Shown piece by piece: positions 1-24,149 of a stretch of 63,888 nt of DNA. This DNA comes from Saccoglossus kowalevskii (lineage: Eukaryota > Hemichordata > Enteropneusta > Harrimaniidae), in contig NW_003152760.1 in NCBI RefSeq assembly GCF_000003605.2, positions 77,539 to 141,426 on the forward strand. Reading direction: 5' to 3'. The notes under the pieces are model-generated. The model was given only the letters and a program-made list of their open reading frames with translations. It was not told the origin of the DNA and did not search any database. Each line of letters opens with the position of its first letter. Positions within the stretch are counted from its first letter, which is position 1. The translations under genes were made by a program, and so were the position numbers.

Positions 1-334
1 TTTTGTCAGATTTACCTGAAGTTTCCATTTATGACAATAAACTTCTAAACTATTTAGTGCATTTTGTAGACCGTTTTTTGTTTCAGATATTAACACTAGA
101 TCATCTGCATAGAGTAGGGAACTAATTTTACAGTTATTCAATGTAACCGGATCTAATGATTCATCTTCTAGTGATTTATTTAAGTCATTAATAAACAAAT
201 TAAAAAGCATTGGGCTAATGACACAACCCTGCCTAACACCCTTGGTCGTTTTAAATATGGGTGTAATTTTATTTTTGAAACGAATGCATGATTTTGTATT
301 TAGATACATATTTTTAATGAATAAATAAAATATG
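1..334 (-). mobile_element. LINE (non-LTR retrotransposon) reverse transcriptase fragment
   Basis: On the minus strand an open frame runs off the left edge of the window and carries reverse-transcriptase palm blocks: GVRQGCVISPMLFNLF (GVRQG encoded at 26 to 40 bases either side of 233, that is 226-240) and, about 40 residues on, LLYADDLVLI with the catalytic YADD encoded at 100-111, then a YCHKWKLQVN-like block. These are the standard blocks of LINE reverse transcriptases. Only the middle of the protein is present; the rest lies outside the window. The upstream limit is uncertain because the frame degenerates near 300-340. The style (YCxKWxL after YADD) fits the family whose C-terminal end is seen at 57896-58690. 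Confidence 0.85.
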
Positions 335-341
335 AATAAAT

Positions 342-375
342 CACAGTCCCTCTGTCACTCAATGATTAGACTGTG
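342..375. mobile_element. 34-bp remnant with ends like the 57735-59477 transposon
   Basis: The segment starts CACAGTCCCTCT and ends GACTGTG, and is flanked on both sides by AATAAAT (335-341 and 376-382). The first 12 bases equal the terminal inverted repeat of the 1.74 kb element at 57735, and the 7-bp flanking duplication has the same length as there. It may be an extreme internal deletion derivative. The flank is low-complexity, so chance is possible. Confidence 0.35.
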
Positions 376-1292
376 AATAAATCAATGAATGTGCGTGTCG
401 CTGCAACCAGTGAACCGTGCTGCAGCAAACACTTCAGTAAAAAATTATACATAATCAATTCAGTGAAATTGTCTTACCCATTACTACTAGTAAACTGTCG
501 TCTTTGTTGCGAGGAAGAGACTACCCGTAGTTGTTTACACAATACAACTTGCGAACATGGGAGAAGTGGGAGTTTTTCAAAGATGCCCCGCCTACAGGCT
601 ATCCGGACCGGCGTGATCATGGTAGAACTTTTTGCACGTGGCTGAAACTAAAATATAAAGTATGTATAGTTTGTGGCTATCTGCGATCAGGATTTGCCGT
701 GTAAATTTTAGAATATTGCCGGTAAAACTAAACAACTATCTCACGAAACACCGGCAAGCGTGCACGGAAACTTATTTCCGTCCCACTCAGCTGATATAGT
801 ACCCCCTTAGCTCTCTGGAAAAAAAATTACCGGACATTTTTGGATTTTATCTAATGTTGTATCGGTACAAATTAATGTTGTTGTTATATATCATGGTTAA
901 TTTTCTGAGAAAAAAATAATATATTATTTTAGAACTATCGAATATTCGTCGATATTTTTGTTTCCTGAAAGTGAACGGTTTTGATTATTTTCAACGGCAC
1001 GAGGAGACTCAACATACTGTAAAATCAGACACTCGGATTCATTGTTTTTATGTGGGTGAACTTTCATAAGAATTTTCTAGCCGATGGAAAATACCAACAC
1101 TATTTAAAAATAATGATAGAGTATTTATATAAATTTTAAGTTTTTAAAATGTTTCACAATAGACAAACAATATCCAGTAATAATTAGAACAGATCGACGA
1201 ATAAAATTGTCTGACCCCGTTGTAATAATGGATTATTCCAGGGTCAAAGAACGAGAACTGCAACAATGATATAGCGGTAGACACTCAACTGT
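376..1292. other. Non-coding region upstream of TRIM9
   Basis: No coding signal is convincing here. A 90-residue frame at 373-645 has no recognisable motif. The TRIM9 promoter and 5' UTR should lie here, but I see no clear TATA box or initiator that fixes the transcription start. Confidence 0.4.
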
Positions 1293-12672
<11,380 letters not shown>

Positions 12673-15600
12673 GTGGAGAAAAGAAACAACGAACAGTCAT
12701 CTTTAGTTTGCGCATAGAGTACATGATAGCTTTCCTGTTCATCATTATAACACTGCCTATTGTATAAATCTCTATATTTATCTTGTTAGATTTTTTCGCA
12801 ATTTAAGACATACAATTTATTACAGTTGTAAAAAGCTCATTGTGTTTTTTTAACTTTTAATTTATTATTGCTAAATTTTGCATTTAGCAGCAGGTGTTTG
12901 TTGTCAAGGTTACTGTATGAAAACTTCTTTTCCATTACTGCTTATAGGTATCGCAGGTGATTTACAAATGTTATCTAGAAGTTTTAGCTCACTCAATAAG
13001 CAAACAAATCAAAATAGATTCTTGACTTGAATTTAATTAAAAATTCGTCCTCAATGATTGGTCTGGGTTCCTTCAGCAAATGTCATCCTCCTTTGCTCAA
13101 TATTTTGTACACAGAGGGACATGTAATTATAATTTAATATTTCTACTAAGTTGTAAAATTTCTAAAAAAACGATTGGAAATTTATTTTATGTTTATTAAT
13201 ACAGTGGATAGTTTATTTATTGTCTTGTATCTGAATCAAGTGGTGCTATATCAGCTCCTGTTTCTGGTATGATTGCAGAGATATGGGTGAGAATATAGAG
13301 ATAGTTAAGGGGTTTGTAAGTAGTACTTAGTTCACCAAATTTAATGATTGATAGGTGCGTAGAGACACAGTGTCTACGAGTTATGCAAACAAGTTATTGT
13401 ATGTTCTGTGTGTTTCACCTGTATTTATGTTTGCCTAGATGAAATCTGATACGATTCCTTTTGTGTCCTGTCAGGAGTACACGCTCGCTGGTGAAAAAGA
13501 GAACATTTTACAATTAATTTGAAATCAATTGTGTGCATTATTATTTGCTGTATTACTTCCGTTCAAGAAAATTTATTTTGCATTGTCTGCTATTTATCTG
13601 TTAGTTTTTCAATTCAATCGATTTCAACTAATTTCTCCTTGTATACACTGTCAAAGAGTCGTGTGTAGGAGAAGAGAATGTGTGAATTCATGTATTTGCA
13701 ATTGGAATGAGTTCATTGACCTAATTTCTGCTATATTCACGCTTCTAGGCCTCATTTGAAATTTTTAAAAGAACATCAATTTGTGAAACTTTTAATATGT
13801 CTTAGCCCTTGACTTCATTTGGGATCATTTTTGGAAACTGTGTATGTGTATCAACAATTATGGCATATATTTTTTTGATATATTTAGAATAACATTTTAA
13901 AATATATTCCTATTTGCTGGAATTCATGCAATTAAGGACGTGTATATTTTTTCACTTTTGTTTCAAGTATTGACCTGAAGTGACTGACCTGAATGCAATA
14001 TGACTGTATGCAAGACAAACACTGTCAATTTTGTGCATTATTTGATCTTGAGCTTCCATTGTCGTCTAAATCGATACAGTATTATATGATGGGGGAGGGG
14101 GGTTGCTTCTTTGAATATAACTATTGATTTTCAAAATAAACACTGTCCTATAAGTTGCAGAGAAACATCTTCGCTGTGTAAATGTGAAGGTAGAATTAAC
14201 TGTGTTTAAATCTTCAATATTGTTTGGTCTGTTATTGTTTGAGAGATTTAACATATTCCAAAAGACAAACCACTACACAAACAACCAGAGTTGCTTCGAA
14301 TGTCATTTCTTACACCTATGTACATCAATTTGCTATAGAACGCGATATTTTCTGTAAGGGATATTGTTAACGGATTCGTTTTTCATATTCAGCATGTGTA
14401 GGAGAACTGAATAAGGAAGTGAGTGCAAATGCCAATCATAAGACCCCCTATCTTAATGCAAACAAAGCTCACAATTTTGACTCATGTTGAAGGTTTTTAT
14501 AAAAGGCAAGATAAGTATTCATTGAAATATGTTTGATGTTTTGAGAAAGAAAAAAAAGATTAGTAGACATACTTGCTGCCTTCCGCTATTCAAATGTAAA
14601 TTTTTCAATTGTACAAGATATAAAAATTGGAGTAACAATGCAAATTTTTGAAAATAATGGTGTTGGAATATAGAAGAGAAATATTAGTACAACTGTATTG
14701 TTTTTCATAGAATATTAGGTATATATGCCGGTATATATATATTTTTTAAATGACACCTGTCCCAGTAAACAGCTGTGCAAACTCAGATATCTGCATATAA
14801 TTATCTCAAATATTTTTTCAATGCATAAACTAATTTCCAGTAATATTGCAGACAATGTGGGGAGCAGGTTAATTGATATTTTTTCATGAGGGTGCCTGTC
14901 ATAAGTAAGGCAGTCTTTTGCATCAGTTAAACAATGGTGAAATAAACTACTACCAACAATTATTTCAAAATACTGTTTTCAATTAACATGTTGATTGATA
15001 TTTTTGAAAAAAAAGCAACAGTGGGAGGGGAGGGGGGGGGTCATTTAAGTACCTCCTGACTTGTTTCCTGTCAGTGAATAGCTGGATTTCCATTCACTGG
15101 GAGATGTCACGTAATGCATGAAAGGTGCAGACCAAACGTCTTCTGTAAAAATCAAATGATTTGAAATTATGTAATTCAATGTCAAAATACCAATCTTTCA
15201 GAGTTGAATATGACATTGAGATGCACTTACTCCATCAAATGTGTATAGCACATGGAAATAGCCAAAAAATACTTTCACGTTTGTCGCTTCCTATGCGACA
15301 TTTTGACAACGCTACAACACTGGCCTTTGTTTGTCCGGATTTTATGTTAAATTGCGCACATTGCGATATAGGTGAATCTCACAGTGAACAGAAAATTTTC
15401 TATTTGTCTTTGGATGGGATTATCTGTCGCATGTCTTCTATAGTTATGCTATGTTTGGGGCTGAATATTGCATGTACTTATATAAAACAGTAATGCATTC
15501 ATGTGTCTGTTATATAAATTAATTTCATGGCTGTTCAACAGTAGCCTGTTTACCTTCCTACATTATACATTATACAATGAAGTCTTTGTTTCAATTTTAC

Positions 15601-17787
15601 TCCTTATCCGTGTATGTTTATGAAGTGGTCACAACTGTCAGTGTGTATGCAGAACCGATAACTGTCATCCACTGTTTACAAAATTAGCATATTCAAATTA
15701 GCAGCATGCTATATTTATCAACCAATCACAACTGCCACCCTCTCACAGCACAGTGGAGGCTATATTTCCAAACTATTATGAGGGGACCCATCCACAAAAT
15801 AATAGGAAGGTAACCAGGCTAGTACAATGGATAGAAATGATAGTTTGGATTTGAATAATTTGATATTAAATGAAAAATGGTTTTGTTTATAAATATTTAG
15901 GAATATATAACAGATTTGTGTCCACCATTGTAAAATAGCCATCTAAACATAGCAATCTGCATACTAAATTAAATAGGTCTACAACCCAATACTTACATGT
16001 ATATTATCCCCTTGCAATCAAAATTACTGGCATTTTTTTTTCCCAAAACGATTGCTTACTCCAAACTCGCACGTTTGCATATTTGCTCATTCTTTGTAAG
16101 ATTTTGCTATGTGGCATTTAATTTCATTTCAACGTGTTAGTTGACAATATACAGTGCCCTTGTAGTCATTACAGAGGTTCTTGATTACATTTTGCAGCCA
16201 CTGTTTATGTCAAAAGGGTTTAGCAGTTGACCATTAGAAACTCAGCGGAGATAGGGGTGGATGGGCCTGCACATTGAAGCTAACTAATATATTCTTAAAT
16301 AAAAACAATTCTTTCATAGAGGAAAGCTTGCACTATAAAAAAATCTCAAAACTGAGTCAAGAAAAAAATAATATGCACAGTTTTTTTTCATCTCCCATCC
16401 ACGAGTTCCTAATGGTCAACCACTTATGTGTATGTGTATATATATATATTTTATGGCTTTCACTAATAAAAGTTTGAATTTAAGGTTCAATATGTGTTCA
16501 CTTTGTTTCCATCATCCCTTAGGCTGGAGTTCACATGTATGTGTGGTTGGTGTGTTTGGTCACTGTGATGTATTTCACCAGGATCACTTTGTCGACTACT
16601 GTAAAATACTATATTTTAACTTGAATTAATTTTTGTGGAAAAGACTTTTGTATGAAGTTTGTTTTCACTGATTTTTTATTTGTTGATGCATTCCTTTCAG
16701 TGAAAATAAAGTAGTTTACAGTAACCTGGTCTAATTATGCAGGAGGTCAAATTGTAATCGTAGTGTTGTCTGTCAATTGAACAGCTGATCACAGACAATT
16801 GCTGTACTTGTTGTTTTCATTACCATGTCCCTGAGGGAAGCTATTTGTATCAACATGATTAGTCACGTTTTGGGCTTAAAATTCAACAATGTTTCTACCA
16901 TATGTTTACATAAAATCACCACATTGACGACCAGCAAAATTTAAATTATTTCATGGCATATAAAACATAAAAAAATAGATAAAAAAAGAATATATTTATA
17001 TCTGCCATTTATATCAAGTTCTTTTTCATATACCTAAAAAAACATGTCTAAACCGAACACCATTTCCCAGGGTCTTAGATTTTAAAACACTCACTAAAGC
17101 TCAGACCACTAACCAAAGTGAACAGTTTTTTCAAGTCCCTGTTCAGTTTAGGCAGTTACCACTCTCTCCCAAATACTACACCATTCAGTAAAGTTGTAAT
17201 ATTCACTGATTTTTTTTTTATTCACTAAAGTTTTTATTTTTATTTCTGGTATGGTGATGAAAAAAAAAAATTTGCCTTTTCTCCATCGAATGTTTAAAAT
17301 TTGTTGCACAGACAACCTCCATCCTACCTTGTGCCTCTAATTGTGATAAATTATTTCAATTTGCTAAGAAAGAAATTGACAATTTAAATCACTAAAAAGT
17401 GTTTATGGGGTAAACTTTTGTTTCATTTCCTGCTCATTCTGGCAAGATATTTTTGTTTCATCTAAATGTTTAACAAGACCACATTTTTCAAATTCAGACA
17501 AGGAAGGTGTGACTTGCTTATTAAGTCACCTACCACCGTATTCTTGGTGGCGCTGTTTAGTACTCAACAAACAATGAATTTAATGACACTCTTGAATGAT
17601 ATATCTTGTATTTAAGTGACAACATGGAAGACCATAACAAATTTCATTTAGTATTGGGTGGCATATAAATAAAAATAAATGTATAAATCCGCCGATAGAC
17701 GTTATACAGGGTTTAAGATGTCTGGAACGAGGCTGCTGCCAGTTTCGGTCCCACAATCCCTTGCTGTTTCCGTATAACAAATTAAAT
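12673..17787. other. TRIM9 3' UTR and intergenic region
   Basis: About 5.1 kb without a supported gene. The proximal part must hold the TRIM9 3' UTR; several AATAAA hexamers occur (for example 14135-14140), but none is clearly the cleavage signal. A 110-residue frame at 15161-15493 has no recognisable domain. Short G runs and A/T-rich stretches are the only other structure seen. The EIF4A3 promoter should lie at the right end. Confidence 0.5.
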
Positions 17788-20700
17788 ATGGCGCGGCGTG
17801 TGTTGACTTCTGAGGCGGTGAATGTCGAGTTTGAAACAAGCGAAGAGGTCCAGGTGACCCCAACCTTCGACAATATGGGTCTTAGAGAAGACCTTCTTCG
17901 AGGGATCTACGCGTACGGTAAGTTTGAATACCAGAATTGATGTACGGACTAGTGAAACGCGCTCTGAAAAATACGTCACCATAACGTTTCGACGAGTCTT
18001 CCTATAGTACACAACAATGTATTGTTTTCCCTCATACGTGTATGATGTCAAAACTCCTGTAGTTAAGTTGGAATGATATAGAAAAAAGCGTCGAAATATA
18101 ATGTTTGAGCGACTAGTATATCTGTTTGCAGTTGCACTAAAAACTCTGTTCTTAACTACAGAGTGATTATTTTTACTTTCACCGCTTGGGGGCGCACTTC
18201 ATAAGACAAGGATATTGTGTTGGTTTCCTACCTTGAAATATGGAGGTACCCGTAATCGCTTTTTTACCGCCATGCTTGAAACATTTCTTCTAAGGTGTTT
18301 TTATTAACAAAAGGATAGACTTCTTTTTGTAAACCCCCTTCCAAATTTCATTGTATGTGCATGCCTCTTTATTGTGGATTTCAGGGTGTCCTCAAGAAAG
18401 CATGTTCAATTGCAAAAGAAGTCATTCTAATAAAAATTGTTTATCAGTCTTTATCAACAACACATGACAATAGTAACATTTAAATAATTTGTTCAGAACC
18501 CCTACCATACCAAAATTGAAATTAAAACTAGTTGTAAATGTCATACAAGGCTTTGTACAATGTGTTGAAAACAATTGCATGAACTTATTTTTAAAGCTCT
18601 CAAAAGATTTTAATTGTTGATGATTCATAAAACTCTTGCAATGTTAATTTTCAGGTTTTGAAAAACCTTCGGCCATTCAACAGAGAGCTGTCAGACCAGT
18701 TGTGAAAGGTCGAGATGTTATAGCACAGTAAGTACTGTAGCCATTTAATATACTGGTTATGATACAAGAACTATACTGGAACAGAGTGCGATAACATATT
18801 AATAATAATTATTCAAATGAGGAACTATCCGTATAATGTATTATATTAAGTACATTTTAACCTCTTAATTATGATTCGTTTAGGGCACAGTCGGGTACTG
18901 GTAAAACAGCAACATTTTCAATATCTATCCTGCAGACCTTAGATACACAGGTGAGTCACAAAATTGATGCTGATATGTCACAAAAGTAGTCCTTCCAGTA
19001 TGAATAAAAGTCTGGCTTGCCATAGATGTTGTAAAAAGTTTTGAACAACATGTATGATTTGTCTGTGTTTATAAAAGTGGCCTCTTTAAAAGGTGGTTGC
19101 CGATAATTTAGGCTTCTCAGAATTCTGTGTTAAACAATATAATTTGATCATCTACTTTTTGCAGTTAGATCTTTCTACTGAATATTTTACTGTATAATCT
19201 GGTTTTCTGGTGTCTTTTATTTTGGAATTCTGATCATTCCAGATCTTTAAATTGTTGTAGATCAGTTGTTTCAATGTAGAAGTCTGTATTGCCGGGGGTA
19301 CCTTGTATGGTGTTACTGTTAGTATTAGATGTTAGAAATACAATTGTTTAGTGTGTGGTAAATCACAAACAAATGTTTGAAATGCTAAACTGTAACCTGT
19401 ATGAATGTTTTAAAAAACTTGTTCACAAAGATGTTTTTCCCATGATTCTTAGGTTAGAGAAACGCAGGCACTTATTTTGTCACCCACAAGAGAACTGGCT
19501 GTGCAGATACAAAAAGTAAGATGATTCATTTCTGTTTATTGCATTCTAATTTTTTGGATTTTATTTTATTTAGAGTCATGATTTCTGTCAATTTCTAATA
19601 ATGACCTCATAGCCTTAATTTTAGTATTGCAATTATTATCTGTTACTATGGTTGTGTTTCTAGTTGAATTGTTTGCGTTTTGCAGGTTATTTTAGCATTG
19701 GGTGATTACATGAGTGTGCAGTGTCATTCCTGTATTGGAGGAACAAATATCGGTGAAGATATCAGAAAATTAGACTATGGTCAACATGTTGTGTCGGGTA
19801 CACCTGGAAGAGTGTTTGGTATCCTTATACGTTGTGTAACTTTATTTAGTCTTATAGTGTTCTGATACACATCAAATCAAAATTACTGTAGAATACTGTA
19901 AAAGGGTTAATTATTCACTGTGTTTTAATTTAGCTTATTTTGCTGACTGGAAAATGCGCTAAATTAAATCCCAGTGAATATGTAAAATTGATCATAGAAC
20001 ACATTATCTAAATGATAAAACCGTGAATTTAAAACCCACTGGATATGCCTGAAATGGTAAATCGTCGAAATTTAAATCCAGCGAAAATAAGTCATTTTAC
20101 AGTACTTTATTTTCGCGAAAGGGATGATTCCGTGAAAAATATCCAGCGAATATACTTTTTTTCCTATATTTCACATTCAACTCATCAAAAATCAGTGACA
20201 TTAAATTCCATACAGAATGCCCAAAATGCTTTTTCAGGGAATTCCAGCGAAAATAAAGTATTCTACAGTAGTTTGTCAGATACTACTGTATTTGATTAAT
20301 GTTGTCAAGTATGCTCATTTGTTGTGCTAAACTTGAAGATGTATACAGTACCATTTTTAACAATAGCTGAAATATTGTTCTGTAGCTCGGTAATTTACTT
20401 TTCACATTAGTGTTTTTCTTAACAACATACATAGACATGATCAGGCGACGTAATCTACGAACTCGAGCAATCAAGTTGTTAGTTTTAGATGAAGCAGATG
20501 AAATGTTAAACAAAGGTAAGATGTGTTTCTCAATTTCTGAGTATTTATCGTAGGAGAATTTAATGCCTGCCGTGATGCTAGCGTAGTAGCTATCATGTTA
20601 TTGTACGTCCATTGAACTCGTAAGTGACAGGCAAGAGTGTTTCCTCCACCATATTAACATTAAGGTAGAAGCCTACTCATAAATTAAAAAACCCAGAATT

Positions 20701-23590
20701 TATTCATTTTGCAATAAATTGTACTCCAAGGCAATATAAAGATATTGACCTAAAAAAAGTTTGGGGGTCACCAGCCTTTTTTTCGAGAAATTAATGGTTG
20801 TATTTTAGTGGAAAGTCGCCATTTTGACACTATTATAATATTTTTACCACTGGTTCCTATGGCAGAGATATTATGCAATATCTCAAAATCTAGCCTGGTG
20901 ACATAGGCTGAAAAAATCATATATTGTTAATGATGGAGTACCTTTTGTTGTTCTGTATTATTAAAAAAAATCTGGGTTTTAAAAAGTGTCAAAAAAAATA
21001 TTTTTTCTTTAACATTATGTTCTATGGAATTGTTCTAAAAATAGTAATTTTTAAGAAATATTGGGACACGTTTCTCAAAAAGCGTAACTGTAACACAAAA
21101 AATAATGCCATTACATTATACCATGAGACATTAGCTTCATGATTGTACATAATAAACTAATGAACATTGTCATGCGATTTATGACCAATTTTGTCAAAAA
21201 TTATGACTAGGCTTCTACCTTAAGTTATGTAATATGTTGATTTATCTGAATTGTCTCTTAGGTTTTAAAGAACAGATCTATGATGTGTATCGTTACCTGC
21301 CGCCAGCAACACAAGTGATATTGTTCAGTGCTACACTGCCTCATGAAATACTTGAGATGACTCACAAGTTTATGACAGAGCCAATTCGTATATTAGTTAA
21401 ACGGTATGTGTTTAGAATGCCATGTAACATGGTTAAATAGACTATTTTTGTACGGCATACTGTAAAATTCTTTATTTTTGCTTGGAATTAATTTTCGCTG
21501 AGGGAAAGATTCAGTGAAAATAAAATCCAGTGAATATACCTTTTTTCGTATATTTTACATTCAACTCGTCGGAAATCAGTGAAAATAAATTTCATACAAA
21601 ACACCCAAAAGTCTTTTCAGCGAAAATTAATTTCAGCTAAAATAAAATATTTTACTGTAGTCCAGTTGTTTCATGGATCCATGTACAAGTATAGGATAAC
21701 AAATTGATTTCATGAAAACTGAGGTACTGAAAACGAGTTATGTGTAATTTTTCTTTGTGTAGTGATGAATTGACGTTGGAAGGAATCAAACAGTTCTTTG
21801 TTGCGGTCGAGAGGGAAGAATGGAAATTTGATACACTTTGTGATCTTTACGACACATTAACAATCACACAAGCTGTTATTTTCTGCAACACAAAAAGAAA
21901 GGTAAGTTTGAGTCACAGGCAAACATTGCCTAGAGCTAAGTGTTTGGCAGTGTGAAAACTTTAATGCAAACACAGTGGCAAGAGGGTAAGTTTGCGAGAC
22001 TTGTGATTGATGAAAAGCTGTTGTTTGCATGTGCAGTTTTGGTGGAACCAGTCACTTTATACATCTATGGAGATTTTGTATTGACATTAGAGGCTCAAAT
22101 GTATTAATGTTTCAAATGGAAACATGGTATAACCGTTCAACCTGCACTAAGCAGAATACATGCTGGGCTCAATCAACAATCTTGTGCAATAATACCTTTG
22201 TTTGGATTGTTTATTCAGGTTGATTGGTTGACAGAAAAGATGCGAGAGGCTAATTTCACAGTGTCTTCAATGCATGGTGATATGCCACAGAAAGAAAGAG
22301 ATGCAATCATGAAGGAGTTCAGATCAGGAGCCAGGTAACTCAACTTTCAACTTATGTTTTAGCTAAAAAAAATGCTCATTCATTGTCTAATTACTCAACT
22401 GTTCTAATTAGTTGAAATAACAAATGAGGTGTAAAAAACACATAATGTTGACAGGATTTGCAAGAATTTCACAGACACAACAGTGTCAGTCTAATCACAG
22501 TCCTTCTATCATTGTAGTCCAATAGAGCTTTATAGATAGTATGCAATTCTGTCCTCAAAAAAATGCTATGACATTCAAATTGTGCCAAAGATGGACATTA
22601 AAAAAAATAGATACTCTTTCGTTGTTAGAATGATTTCGACACAGTCACAAATTCAAAATTACACAACTGTAGTAAGCTTGTACTGATGCATGGTCAAGCA
22701 GCTATCCAATCAAAGACATTAAAATAAGGTAACTCATGGCAACCTTTCAACAACATTTTACATTTTATATTTTTTTTTTCAAATCTCTTGACGATAATGA
22801 ACAGTGTCAAACTGTGTGGCAGTAAAATTAAGCCATATATATGTGTAGCCATATCCTGGGGAGAATACTTTCCTAGGATGCTAGATATTAAATTAATTGA
22901 TTCTTTTTCAGTCGAGTGTTGATAACGACTGATGTATGGGCTCGCGGTATTGATGTACAACAGGTATCACTGGTCATCAACTACGATCTGCCAAACAATC
23001 GTGAGTTGTACATACACAGGTAAGCCTTGTAATCTGATGACCATTGGTTGTCAATTGTTCCACCCTTACCATTTTATGATTTGAGATCAGTTCATGAATT
23101 ATTTTGACTTGATGTTCAATGCTACAAAATGTCACATTTTCCTTCTGACTCGCAAAATATGTGCATAGTTGCCTCTCGTTTACATTTGTTTATCTATTAA
23201 ACAATTTTAAGTAACATGAAAATGTTTCTTGTTGAACAGGATTGGACGTTCTGGTCGATACGGCCGTAAAGGTGTTGCTATCAACTTTGTCAAAAGTGAT
23301 GATATTCGTATCTTGAGAGATATTGAACAGTATTACAGTACACAGATTGATGAAATGCCTATGAATGGTAAGATTAGTGGTTAAAATGTTTACAAAGCAC
23401 TACATGCAGAATGAAACAATGAAATAGTGTATTGCCTCTTTTTAGAATTGGCAAGATTAATCGGCACATTGTCCTTGCTCTCTTGTTACACAGGGTAGTG
23501 GGTACTTGATTCAGGTTTAGTTTTAGCGCTTTATTATTAGAAAATAATAACAAGAAATTGTCTTATTTTACAGTTGCTGATCTGATCTAA
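17788..23590 (+). CDS. EIF4A3: Eukaryotic initiation factor 4A-III (exon junction complex DEAD-box helicase)
   Basis: Twelve coding exons: 17788-17917, 18655-18727, 18884-18950, 19453-19515, 19686-19818, 20435-20515, 21262-21403, 21763-21901, 22219-22334, 22912-23019, 23240-23367, 23574-23590. They join in phase to give 398 residues (human 411; the difference is a shorter N-terminus). Motifs: [20 protein letters not shown] near the start; Q motif around 45-53; motif I AQSGTGKT at 69-76; SPTREL at 100-105; TPGR at 150-153; DEAD at 174-177; SAT at 205-207; HRIGRSGR at 350-357; C-terminus NVADLI. The [14 protein letters not shown] stretch and the VADLI end distinguish eIF4A3 from eIF4A1/2. Family role: RNA-clamping ATPase of the exon junction complex with MAGOH, Y14 and CASC3, acting in the nucleus and in nonsense-mediated decay. 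ARGIDVQQ replaces the human ARGLDVPQ, as in other eIF4A paralogues. Introns 5, 6 and 7 each contain a transposon. Confidence 0.97.
19884..20270. mobile_element. MITE family A copy, interrupted by a family B MITE
   Basis: In EIF4A3 intron 5. The element begins TACTGTAGAATA at 19884-19895, is broken by the family B element, and resumes at 20105 with CTTTATTTTCGC. Removing the insert and one TA gives a left end that matches the reverse complement of the right end (ending at 20270) over at least 24 bases. The interior, with repeated TTTTCGCTG-like and CCAGCGAAAAT motifs, is shared with the copies at 21458-21659 and 44173-44359. Confidence 0.85.
19894..20104 (+). mobile_element. MITE family B copy inserted in family A
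   Basis: A 211-bp unit counting both flanking TA dinucleotides (19894-19895 and 20103-20104). It starts TACTGTAAAAGGGTTAATTA and ends TCATTTTACAGTA. A second copy of identical total length lies in opposite orientation at 55787-55997. The duplicated TA at its borders shows a TA-target mechanism, as for Tc1/mariner relatives. No protein is encoded. Confidence 0.88.
20660..21223. mobile_element. 564-bp TTAA-flanked inverted-repeat element
   Basis: In EIF4A3 intron 6. The left end TTAAGGTAGAAGCCTA is matched in reverse complement by the right end TAGGCTTCTACCTTAA, and the similarity continues for some further bases. TTAA at both borders fits a TTAA target duplication, as used by piggyBac- and Kolobok-type transposases. 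The interior has no long reading frame, so it is non-autonomous. A diverged partial relative is at 35960-36425. Confidence 0.8.
21458..21659. mobile_element. MITE family A copy
   Basis: In EIF4A3 intron 7. Ends are TACTGTAAAAT and ATTTTACTGTA in inverted orientation, with internal motifs TTTTCGCTGAGG and CAGCGAAAATTAA. Same family as 19884-20270 and 44173-44359. Non-coding. Confidence 0.8.
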
Positions 23591-24143
23591 GTTGGCGGCT
23601 GATGAGCTCTGGTCATGGATGTGAACAAATACCAAGATGACAACAACATTGAAGAGTACAGTCACTTTGCACAATGTTCTACATCAGTGAACCCCAACAC
23701 CATAAAATGAAAACCACATGTATATCATATTTTCACATAACTCTTTGGAACCAAAAGTCCATAGAAATAACATCCCCCCCCCCTTCAAAAAAAACCTTTC
23801 GCCTTGTGTTTATTTATACCAATATCAATATTTTTGTCATCACATCTTGTGTTCTTAGATAAAGTCACTAGTTTAAACATCACTGTCAAGATGTACAACC
23901 CTGCTACATTTAGATCATGAATTAAAAATACTGGCTTGTGATTGTGTATGTTAGCCTAAAACTCATCGTTTATGACTTACAATGTGTAGGAAGATCAAAG
24001 TGTTCTATTGAAGAAAATGAATATTTTATCTTTTGTGTCAATTACGACTCCATTATGATATTTCTCTTTTAGTGACTTTCTTTCAGATGAACACATACTT
24101 TTTATCCATATGTATGTATGTATGTTTGATTAAATCATTTATT

Positions 24144-24149
24144 AATAAA
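24144..24149 (+). terminator. Candidate poly(A) signal of EIF4A3
   Basis: AATAAA lies 554 bases after the stop codon and is followed within about 40 bases by a GT-rich stretch (TGTTGTTGTCTT). This is the usual arrangement for 3' end formation; no transcript evidence is available. Confidence 0.5.

Noticed and set aside
15161-15493. 110-residue frame between TRIM9 and EIF4A3
   Set aside because: No domain or similarity recognised; length is expected by chance in this amount of DNA.
17580-18051. Minus-strand frames over EIF4A3 exon 1
   Set aside because: Shadows of the coding exon on the other strand.
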